NCBI GenBank assembly: GCA_964530335.1
Contig: CAZGYG010000075.1
Span: forward strand, 1-15,095
From: VGDP01 sp964530335
GTDB taxonomy: Bacteria; Pseudomonadota; Alphaproteobacteria; SP197
Length of the DNA: 15,095 nt
Direction of reading: 5' to 3'
This document shows, one piece after another, positions 6,677 to 13,303 of this stretch. Below the pieces are notes generated by a model, which made no database searches, was not told where the DNA came from, and saw nothing but the letters and a program-made list of their open reading frames with translations. The stretch's first letter is position 1. Every line of letters begins with the position of its first letter. The position numbers and the translations under genes were made by a program.

Positions 6677-7070
6677 AGTGTACGGCGTCGCCGCCTTGCG
6701 CGGTGATCGGCCCTTCGCGGGTCGGGCCGGCGTGGTGGTGGATCATGCGCCAGTGCCCGGCTTCCTGCGCGAACAGGTTGGTCGCCGCCAGAAATCCCCT
6801 TTCGACGGCCTCGAAGCAGATCACGACCGCCACGTCGCCGAGCACGCTTGCCCGCGGCGCGACGCAGGCGATCGCCGGCCGCTCCGGCGAGGTCAGGATC
6901 GCCGCCCAGCTCGCCATCACCTCGGCGCGCCCCGACAGCGGCCGCCAGCCCGGATGGGTGCACGTCACCGCGAGGTCGGCGGCCCACAGCGCCTGCATCG
7001 CCGGCATGTCGCCCTCGCGGAACGCCCGGTAGAACGCCTCGTTCGCCGCCAGCACCGCGTCCGCGCTCAT
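6675..7070 (-). CDS. SnoaL/NTF2-like fold protein
   Basis: A 131-residue protein with the pattern of SnoaL-like (SnoaL_3) cystatin/NTF2-fold domains: an N-terminal helix NEAFYRAFREGDMPAMQALW (10-29), then VTCTHPGW (35-42), GRAEVMASW (47-55), and late strands VAVVICFEAVE, AATNLFAQEAGHWRMIHHHAG (95-115). Members range from polyketide cyclases to steroid isomerase-like enzymes and binding proteins, so the biochemical role is open. Its ATG overlaps the recJ TGA by four bases (ATGA) and lacks a Shine-Dalgarno, indicating translational coupling as the last gene of the lipoprotein-hom-recJ string. The His cluster at 111-113 is common in this small-protein group. Confidence 0.82.
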   Translation of the reverse strand: MSADAVLAANEAFYRAFREGDMPAMQALWAADLAVTCTHPGWRPLSGRAEVMASWAAILTSPERPAIACVAPRASVLGDVAVVICFEAVERGFLAATNLFAQEAGHWRMIHHHAGPTREGPITAQGGDAVH

Positions 7071-8833
7071 GCCCGGGCCCGTGCCGCATCGTCGACGATG
7101 AATTGCACGTCGTTCCTGCCGTTCCAGTGGTCCGCGCGCAACGTACCGGCCAGGTGGAGCGGCGGCCCGCCGCGCTCGAGCAGCGCGGCGCCCACCGCCG
7201 TCGCCGCCTTGCGGAACGCGATCGCCTTCAAACGCCCGCCGCGCGCGCCAGCGGCGATGCAGCGCACGTGTTCGGCGCCCACCACGTCGGCGCGCACGAT
7301 GCGGCAGTCGGCGACGGCGAAGCGCGGCTCGGCATTGCCGGAGCCGAATGGGCCTAGGCGCTCGAGGGTGCCGAGCAGATCGGCCGTCGCGGCCTCGACC
7401 GCGATGGCGCCATCGAGCGCCAGCGACGGCGTAACCGATTGCTCCGCCACGGCCGACGCCAGGCGTTGTCCGAGGAAGGATTCGAGCTCGTTCAGGCGAT
7501 CGGCCCGCGCGGTGAATCCGGCGGCCATGGGATGCCCACCGCCGTTGACCAGCAGCCCAACCTGGCGCGCGGCGATGATCGCGGCGCCCAGGTCGACGCC
7601 GGGGATCGAGCGGCCCGAGCCCTTGGCGATGCCATCCGCGAAGGCGGCGACGATGGCCGGACGGCGGTAGCGCTCAACGAGTCGGCTGGCCACGATGCCG
7701 ATGACTCCCACGTGCCAGTCGCCGGCGGCGGCGAACACCAGCGAAGTCTTGTCGCGCGACTCGACTTGGGCGACGGCCGCGTCGAGCACGGCCGACTCGA
7801 TCACGCGCCGTTCGGCGTTGGCACGATCGAGGCGCTCGGCGATGCGGCGCGCCTCCTCCGCGTCCTCGGTGGTCAGCAGGCGCACGCCCAGGTCCGGCTC
7901 GCCCAGGCGGCCGCCGGCGTTGATGCGCGGGCCCAGCACGAAACCCAGATGGTATGTCCCGACCCCTTCGGTGAGCTTGGCCACGTCGGCCAGGGCCGCG
8001 AGGCCGACGTTGCGGCGCGCCGCCGCCTGGCCGATGCCGCGTTGCACCAGCGCGCGGTTGACACCGGTCAGCGGCACGACGTCGCACACCGTGCCGAGCG
8101 CGACCAGATCGAGCCAGGGCATGAGGTCGGGCTCCGGCCGCGCGGCGAACCGCCCGCGCCGGCGCAGCTCGCGGTTGAGGCCGACGACCAGCAGGAACGA
8201 CACGCCCACCGCCGCGAGCTGGCCGTATCGCCTGTCCTCGTCGAGCCGGTTGGGATCGACCACCGCCCAGGCCTCCGGCAGGCTCGGCCCGGGCAAATGG
8301 TGATCGATGACGATGACATCGAGGCCGTCGGCGCGGGCCTCCGCCAGGGGCTCCAACGCCGTGACGCCGCAATCGACGGTCACGACGACCGTGGCTCCGG
8401 CCTGGGCGAGGGCGCGCAATCCCGCGATCGAAGGACCGTAGCCCTCGGTCAGGCGATCGGGCACGTAGACACGCGACTCGGCGCCGACCGCGCGGAGAAA
8501 GCGCACGATGAGCGCGGCCGAGGTCGCGCCATCCACGTCGTAGTCGCCGAACACGCCGATGATCTGGTCGGCCATGACCGCGTCGGCCAGACGCGCGACG
8601 GCCCGATCCATGTCCACCAGGCGCGACGGATCGGGCAGATCGCGGCGCAGCGACGGATTGAGGAAATCCTCGGCGGCGTCGAGCGCCACACCCCGTGCGG
8701 CCAAGGCCCGGCCGACGATCTCCGGCAGCCCGAGGCGCTGGGCGAGCGCGAGCGCCGCCCGTTCATCGCCGCCGCGCGAACGCCAGATCAGCCCCGAGAC
8801 CGAGCTTTCGACGCCGAGGATCGCTGCGCTCAT
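7067..8833 (-). CDS. recJ: single-stranded-DNA-specific 5'-3' exonuclease RecJ
   Basis: A 588-residue RecJ, close to the usual bacterial length of about 575-600. It degrades single-stranded DNA 5' to 3' in RecF-pathway recombination, mismatch repair and base-excision repair. The DHH phosphoesterase domain shows GDYDVDG (96-102), VDCG (153-156) and the namesake DHH at 177-179, all manganese-binding positions. The DHHA1 domain carries GSGRSIPGVDL and NGGGHPMAAGF (about 430-440), and the C-terminal OB-fold has LGPFGSGNAEPRF (about 493-505). The complete motif set argues for an active nuclease. ATG 8833 is preferred; a GTG at 8854 would add seven residues, and neither has a strong ribosome binding site. 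It follows hom by 80 bp and overlaps the SnoaL-like gene. Confidence 0.96.
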   Translation of the reverse strand: MSAAILGVESSVSGLIWRSRGGDERAALALAQRLGLPEIVGRALAARGVALDAAEDFLNPSLRRDLPDPSRLVDMDRAVARLADAVMADQIIGVFGDYDVDGATSAALIVRFLRAVGAESRVYVPDRLTEGYGPSIAGLRALAQAGATVVVTVDCGVTALEPLAEARADGLDVIVIDHHLPGPSLPEAWAVVDPNRLDEDRRYGQLAAVGVSFLLVVGLNRELRRRGRFAARPEPDLMPWLDLVALGTVCDVVPLTGVNRALVQRGIGQAAARRNVGLAALADVAKLTEGVGTYHLGFVLGPRINAGGRLGEPDLGVRLLTTEDAEEARRIAERLDRANAERRVIESAVLDAAVAQVESRDKTSLVFAAAGDWHVGVIGIVASRLVERYRRPAIVAAFADGIAKGSGRSIPGVDLGAAIIAARQVGLLVNGGGHPMAAGFTARADRLNELESFLGQRLASAVAEQSVTPSLALDGAIAVEAATADLLGTLERLGPFGSGNAEPRFAVADCRIVRADVVGAEHVRCIAAGARGGRLKAIAFRKAATAVGAALLERGGPPLHLAGTLRADHWNGRNDVQFIVDDAARARA

Positions 8834-8894
8834 CGAATCGAGCCCTGACGGCACCGCCCACGCGCGGGCACGCGGAGCCGCCGCCTACGCGCCG

Positions 8895-8909
8895 GCGGGG
8901 CGACCCCGC
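8895..8909. other. short perfect hairpin in the hom-recJ spacer
   Basis: GCGGGG, loop CGA, CCCCGC: a perfect 6-bp stem with a three-base loop, starting a few bases after the hom stop codon on the minus strand. No T run follows, so it is not a convincing intrinsic terminator. It could stabilise the hom mRNA 3' side or simply reflect GC richness. Confidence 0.3.
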
Positions 8910-8913
8910 GCCA

Positions 8914-10206
8914 TCATAGCGCCTCGATCCGGATCATGCGCGGCGGCTCGCGCGTCGACTCGAGCGTCGCGATGCGGGTGAGCGCGCGTTGCAGCGCCGC
9001 CTCCTCGGTTTCGTGCGTGGTCATCACCACGGACACCGTGTCGCCCGGGTTGCGGCCGCGCTGGATCAGAGCCTCGATCGACACCTGCTCGTCGCGGAAC
9101 GCCGCCGTCATGTCGGCCATGACGCCGGGCCGGTCGAGCACCGTGAAGCGGACGTAATAGGCGCCGCGGTGCCGCTCGATCGGCGCGCGCGGCAGGCGCG
9201 CCAGCCGTTCGACCGGCAGGCTGAACACCGGCAGCTTTTGGCCCCGGGCGATGTCGATCAGGTCGGCGACGACGGCGGACGCGGTGGGGCCGCCGCCGGC
9301 GCCGCGCCCGACGGCCATGTTGCGGTCGGCCCGGTCGCCGTGCACCACCACGGCGTTGAACGATCCGTCGACGTGAGCGATCGGGTGCGCGAGGGGCACC
9401 ATGCACGGGTGTACCCGCTGCTCGAGGCCGTCGTCGGTGAGGCGCGCCAGGCCGAGCAGCTTGATGCGGAACCCGAGCTCGGCCGCGAAGTCGATGTCGT
9501 GGAGGCCGATCCGGCTGATTCCCTCGACATGAACGCCGCGGAAGTCGACCGCCGCGCCGAACGCCAGGCTGGCCAGGATCGTCAGCTTGTGCGCGGTGTC
9601 GATGCCCTCGATGTCGAAGGTCGGGTCCGCCTCGGCGTAGCCGAGCTTCTGCGCCTCGGCGAGCGCGTGGCCGAACTCGAGCCGGCGGTCGCGCATCGCG
9701 GTCAGGATGAAGTTGCAGGTGCCGTTGAGGATGCCATAGACGCGCTCGATCCGGTTGCCGGCGAAGCCCTCGCGCAGGGCCTTGACGATCGGGATGCCGC
9801 CGGCGACCGCGGCCTCGTAGGCGAGATGCACGCCCGCGGCCTCGGCCTTGCGCGCGATCTCGGTGCCGTGGAGCGCCAGCAGCGCCTTATTGGCGGTGAC
9901 GACCGCCTTGCCCGCGTCCAGCGCCGACTCGACGACCCGGCGGGCGATGCCGTCGGCGCCGCCGATCAGCTCGCACACGACGTCGATCCCCGGATCGGCG
10001 GCGAGCGCCGCGGCGTCGTCGACCCAGCGCACGCCCGTCAGGTCAAGCCCGCGGTCGCGGCCGCGATCGCGCGCCGAAACCGCCTGCACAACGATCGGCC
10101 GGCCGCAGCGCTGGGCGATCAGATCGGCGTGATCCGCCAACAGGCGCACCACGTCGGCGCCGACGACGCCGAGCCCGGCCACGCCGACCCGGAGGGGCTG
10201 CGCCAT
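8914..10206 (-). CDS. hom: homoserine dehydrogenase with C-terminal ACT domain
   Basis: A 430-residue monofunctional homoserine dehydrogenase, reducing aspartate-semialdehyde to homoserine with NAD(P)H, the branch point towards threonine and methionine. The Rossmann motif GLGVVG is at residues 11-16, TANKALL at 105-111, the substrate-binding GILNGTCNFILT at 158-169, and the YAEADPTFDIEGIDTAHKL block at 190-208 contains the catalytic Lys K207. GAGGGPTASAVVAD (302-315) closes the catalytic part. An ACT domain at about 351-425 (VRFTVLDRPGVMADMT) suggests allosteric feedback, classically by threonine. ATG 10206 is preceded by GGGAGG (10220-10215) at 8-nt spacing. It sits 21 bp after the OmpA-like lipoprotein gene and upstream of recJ. 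Confidence 0.97.
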   Translation of the reverse strand: MAQPLRVGVAGLGVVGADVVRLLADHADLIAQRCGRPIVVQAVSARDRGRDRGLDLTGVRWVDDAAALAADPGIDVVCELIGGADGIARRVVESALDAGKAVVTANKALLALHGTEIARKAEAAGVHLAYEAAVAGGIPIVKALREGFAGNRIERVYGILNGTCNFILTAMRDRRLEFGHALAEAQKLGYAEADPTFDIEGIDTAHKLTILASLAFGAAVDFRGVHVEGISRIGLHDIDFAAELGFRIKLLGLARLTDDGLEQRVHPCMVPLAHPIAHVDGSFNAVVVHGDRADRNMAVGRGAGGGPTASAVVADLIDIARGQKLPVFSLPVERLARLPRAPIERHRGAYYVRFTVLDRPGVMADMTAAFRDEQVSIEALIQRGRNPGDTVSVVMTTHETEEAALQRALTRIATLESTREPPRMIRIEAL

Positions 10207-10214
10207 GCCGTGAA

Positions 10215-10220
10215 CCTCCC
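10215..10220 (-). promoter_or_regulatory. Shine-Dalgarno of hom
   Basis: GGGAGG on the minus strand, eight bases before the hom ATG, within the 21-bp spacer after the lipoprotein stop codon. It supports the start at 10206 and shows that hom is independently initiated even if co-transcribed. Confidence 0.75.
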
Positions 10221-10227
10221 GAAGCGA

Positions 10228-11247
10228 TCAGCCGCCGAGGTAGATCTCGACCCGGCGGTTCCGCGCGGGGTCGCTGGCCAGGGGCGCGTTGTCCGACGCG
10301 GCCTCGAGCGTCATGGCGGCGACCGGCACGCCGAGCTCGGCCAGGGCGTTGGCGACGGCGACGGCGCGGCCCATCGACACGTCCAGGTTGGCGAGCTTGG
10401 AGCCCGTCGTGCCGCTGCCGGCGCTGGCGTGACCGACGATGCGCACCGCGCCGCCGGTCGAGCCGTAATCGTAGGCGACACGCAACAGGGTGTCGCGCGC
10501 CTCCTGGCTCAGCCGCGCCGAGCCGTCGCCGAAGTAGACCGTCGCCACCTGGCGCGTCGCCAACCCGGGCAGGGACGGCGACGAGCCGATCGGCTGGGCC
10601 GGAACAGCGACCGCTTGCGGTTCGGCCGCGACGCCCGCCTCCGCGAGCGTCGTCGCGCCCGAGGACTGGAACGCGGCGTCGAACATTTCCGTGACGCTGC
10701 CGGCATACTGCGGCGCCGGCATCGCCGCCGCTGTCGTGCCCACCGCCGGCGCGACAGTGGAACCGTCGAGCGGCTGGGCCGGCACCGCCTCGCCCGAAGC
10801 CGTCGGCACCGTGCCCGAGCTCAACGGCTGGGCCGGCGGCGACAATTCGCCGGCGACCACGACCGATTCGGTCGTCGCCGGCTGCGGCTCGGGCGCCGGC
10901 GCTTGCGCCGCTGCCACAGTGGGTTCGGCCGATGGCAGCGTGCCGCCGACCTCGTCGTCGGCCTGCTGCAAGCCGGCGTCGATGTACTGAGCGTTGGCCT
11001 GATCGGCGGCCAGACCCTCGGCGATCTCGTCGAACTCGGCCGGCTCGGGCGCGTCCTCGGGCGCCTCGGGCACCGAGGAAAGGCTCGGGTATGGTTCCTC
11101 GGCCGTGGCGGCCGTCGATTCGGGCGGCGGCGCGCTTACCGCGACCGGCTCGTCGTCCTCGAACCAGGTGAACGGGTCGACCGCATCGGGAACGTAGCTG
11201 CACGCGGCCAGCGTCGCGGCGAACGCGACGAGCGCCAGCCTACGCAT
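10228..11247 (-). CDS. OmpA-family outer-membrane lipoprotein
   Basis: A 339-residue lipoprotein (347 if the ATG at 11271 is used). The signal MRRLALVAFAATLAAC ends in the lipobox LAAC with C16 as the lipidated residue; Ser at +2 favours outer-membrane sorting. A Pro/Ala/Glu-rich linker (about 35-230) contains three loose PAQP repeats. The C-terminal OmpA-like peptidoglycan-binding domain (about 234-337) shows VYFGDGSARLS, VRIVGHAS, the NLDVSMGRAVAVANAL helix and the terminal ARNRRVEIYL. Such proteins tether the outer membrane to peptidoglycan. The start region is a 24-bp tandem duplication giving two equivalent ATGs; I chose the inner one because the lipoprotein signal then has a normal length. 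The frame is open to a GTG at 11346. It leads the hom-recJ string and is divergent from phaC. Confidence 0.88.
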   Translation of the reverse strand: MRRLALVAFAATLAACSYVPDAVDPFTWFEDDEPVAVSAPPPESTAATAEEPYPSLSSVPEAPEDAPEPAEFDEIAEGLAADQANAQYIDAGLQQADDEVGGTLPSAEPTVAAAQAPAPEPQPATTESVVVAGELSPPAQPLSSGTVPTASGEAVPAQPLDGSTVAPAVGTTAAAMPAPQYAGSVTEMFDAAFQSSGATTLAEAGVAAEPQAVAVPAQPIGSSPSLPGLATRQVATVYFGDGSARLSQEARDTLLRVAYDYGSTGGAVRIVGHASAGSGTTGSKLANLDVSMGRAVAVANALAELGVPVAAMTLEAASDNAPLASDPARNRRVEIYLGG

Positions 11248-11279
11248 GGGCGGAACGGCCAGCCTACGCATGGGCGGAA
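11234..11279. repeat. 24-bp tandem duplication over the lipoprotein start
   Basis: Two copies, 11234-11255 and 11258-11279, are identical over 22 bases with a period of 24 bp (eight codons). On the minus strand each copy carries ATG CGT AGG CTG GC, so the lipoprotein frame has two start codons with nearly identical context and would read MRRLAVPP followed by MRRLALVA. The duplication keeps the frame. Confidence 0.9.
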
Positions 11280-11460
11280 AGGATGCTCGGGAGCGAAGCT
11301 TCGTCGTGCACGGTCGCACGATATCCTCTATAACGCGGCCGGGCACACATTAGCGAAATTCACAACCGGAACAAGCCGACAACGGACCGACCGAGCAGTG
11401 TTGTCCCCCCTTGGCCACCTTGGGGGCGTTGATTCGAGGCAGGTCCGCGGGCGCTCGACC
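11280..11460. promoter_or_regulatory. divergent lipoprotein/phaC intergenic region
   Basis: This is the longest gene-free stretch of the window and must hold the promoters of both flanking genes. On the plus strand TATAAC (11329-11334) is a 5/6 match to a -10 but has no good -35; its complement also gives GTTATA for the leftward gene. CCCCC (11406-11410) and GGGGG (11422-11426) could form a short hairpin in the phaC leader. No Shine-Dalgarno lies at normal distance before the phaC ATG. No clear operator is visible. Confidence 0.35.
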
Positions 11461-13263
11461 ATGGCAGCGAAAGAGCAGGAACAAGGCACGAACGCCGACA
11501 ATCCGATGGCGCTGTGGTCCGACATCGCGGAGCGCAGCCGGGCGGTCGTGACCGACTTCCTCGAGCGTGCCGCCACGGGCGGTCAGCCCGACATCGGCGA
11601 ATCCGTGCGCATCGCCCAGGCCTTCGCCGAGGCCACGGCGCGGCTTTGGTCGGACCCGATCAAGCTGGCGCAGGCGCAGTTTTCGCTGTGGCAGAGCTAC
11701 GCCGAACTTTGGCAGCGCGCCGCAGAAAAGTTGGGCGGCGGGCAGCTCGAGCCGATCACGCCGACCGAGCACACCGACCGGCGGTTTCGCGATCCGGCAT
11801 GGGAGGAGATGCAGGTCTTCGACTTCCTCAAGGAGACGTACCTGCTGACCTCGCGCTGGCTGCACACGGTCATGAAGGACGTCGAGGGGCTCGACGAGAA
11901 GACCGCGAAGAAGGTCGACTTCTACACCCGCCAGTGGATCGACGCGGCGAGCCCGAGCAATTTCCTGCTGACCAACCCCGAGGCGCTCAAGGCGACGGTT
12001 GAGAGTCGCGGCGAAAACCTGATTCGGGGCTTGCGCAACCTGCTCGGCGATCTCGCGCGCGGCGAGGGCCGGCTCGACATCACGACCACCAGGCACGAGT
12101 CCTTCCAACTGGGCGTCAACCTGGCGACCACCCCGGGCAAGGTCGTGTTCCAGAACGACCTGATGCAGCTCGTTCAGTTCGCGCCGACGACCGAAAAGGT
12201 GCGCAAACGACCCGTGCTGATCGTGCCGCCCTGGATCAACAAGTACTACATCCTCGACCTCAGGCCCGAGAACTCGTTCATCAAGTGGGCGGTGGACCAC
12301 GGTCTCACCGTGTTCATCGTGTCGTGGGTTAACCCGGACGAGGAACTGTCCCACAAGACCTTCGAGGATTACATGCTCGAGGGTCCGATCGCGGCGCTCG
12401 AGGCGATCCGCCGGGCGACCGGCGAACGCACCGTGACCGCCATCGGCTATTGCATTGGCGGCACGCTGATGGCGGCGACGCTCGCGTACATGGCGGCCAA
12501 GGGCGACGATCGCATCGCCGCCGCCACGTTCTTCGCGTCGCTGACCGATTTCTCGGAGGCCGGCGACCTCGAGGTGTTCATCGACGAGCACCAGATCGAG
12601 GAGCTCGAGCAGAAGATGGCGGCGCGCGGCTACCTGGAGGGCTCCGAGATGGCCTCGACCTTCAACCTGCTGCGCGCCAACGACCTGATCTGGAACTACG
12701 TGGTCAACAACTACCTGCTGGGCAAGGAGCCGTTCCCGTTCGACATCCTGCACTGGAACGCGGATTCGACGCGCATGCCGGCCGCCATGCACGGCTTCTA
12801 TCTGCGCAAGATGTACGTCGAGAACCGGCTGGTGGAACCGGGCGGCATCGCGCTGGGCGGCGTTTCCATCGATCTGCGCAAGGTCGCGATCCCGACCTAT
12901 TTCCTGTCCACGCGCGAGGACCATATCGCGCCGTGGCGATCGACGTTCGCGGCCACCCGAATGTTCAAGGGCGCCATCCGCTTCGTGCTCGGCATGTCGG
13001 GGCACGTCGCGGGCATCGTCAACCCGCCCGCGTCCAAGCGCTACGGCTATTGGACCGGCGACAAGCTCGACCCGAACCCCGACGCCTGGCTGGCCCAGGC
13101 GACGCGGCACGAGGGCTCATGGTGGCCCGACTGGGAGCACTGGAACCGCAGGCACGCGGGCGCCCTGGTGGCGGCGCGTGTTCCGGGCGACGGCAAGCTC
13201 GTACCGATCGAGGACGCGCCCGGCTCATACGTCACGGCCACCCAGCCCGCCGCCACGTCATAG
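11461..13263 (+). CDS. phaC: class I poly(3-hydroxyalkanoate) synthase
   Basis: A 600-residue class I PHA synthase, polymerising (R)-3-hydroxyacyl-CoA (typically 3-hydroxybutyryl-CoA) into storage granules at the granule surface. The N-terminal PhaC_N region runs from about 100 to 280, and the alpha/beta-hydrolase part contains the modified lipase box GYCIGG with nucleophile C331. The triad is completed by D487 in STREDHIAPW and H515 in GMSGHVAGIVNPP. PPWINKYYILDLRPENSF (about 256-273) and the C-terminal tryptophan-rich WWPDWEHW are typical class I features, and the length fits. The frame is open for 2.4 kb upstream across hom and the lipoprotein gene on the opposite strand, but homology begins after ATG 11461. 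No phaA, phaB, phaR or phasin gene lies in the window. It is convergent with the RTX gene. Confidence 0.97.
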   Translation: MAAKEQEQGTNADNPMALWSDIAERSRAVVTDFLERAATGGQPDIGESVRIAQAFAEATARLWSDPIKLAQAQFSLWQSYAELWQRAAEKLGGGQLEPITPTEHTDRRFRDPAWEEMQVFDFLKETYLLTSRWLHTVMKDVEGLDEKTAKKVDFYTRQWIDAASPSNFLLTNPEALKATVESRGENLIRGLRNLLGDLARGEGRLDITTTRHESFQLGVNLATTPGKVVFQNDLMQLVQFAPTTEKVRKRPVLIVPPWINKYYILDLRPENSFIKWAVDHGLTVFIVSWVNPDEELSHKTFEDYMLEGPIAALEAIRRATGERTVTAIGYCIGGTLMAATLAYMAAKGDDRIAAATFFASLTDFSEAGDLEVFIDEHQIEELEQKMAARGYLEGSEMASTFNLLRANDLIWNYVVNNYLLGKEPFPFDILHWNADSTRMPAAMHGFYLRKMYVENRLVEPGGIALGGVSIDLRKVAIPTYFLSTREDHIAPWRSTFAATRMFKGAIRFVLGMSGHVAGIVNPPASKRYGYWTGDKLDPNPDAWLAQATRHEGSWWPDWEHWNRRHAGALVAARVPGDGKLVPIEDAPGSYVTATQPAATS

Positions 13264-13269
13264 CCGGCC

Positions 13270-13301
13270 GCCGCCGGGGTGTCGGTGCCGCGCCCGGCGG
13301 C
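13270..13301. terminator. candidate bidirectional terminator hairpin
   Basis: A perfect 9-bp inverted repeat, GCCGCCGGG (13270-13278) and CCCGGCGGC (13293-13301), with a 14-nt loop, fills the 40-bp gap between the convergent phaC and RTX genes. No T tract follows on either side, so it would be an atypical or Rho-assisted terminator. Confidence 0.5.
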
Positions 13302-13303
13302 TG

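Noticed and set aside
8989..11460. Very long plus-strand open frame running into phaC
   Set aside because: It lies antisense to hom and the lipoprotein gene, both of which have clear domain motifs. Its translation is low-complexity Arg/Gly/Asp/Val-rich, as expected for a GC-rich shadow frame. The PhaC-like sequence starts only at 11461.
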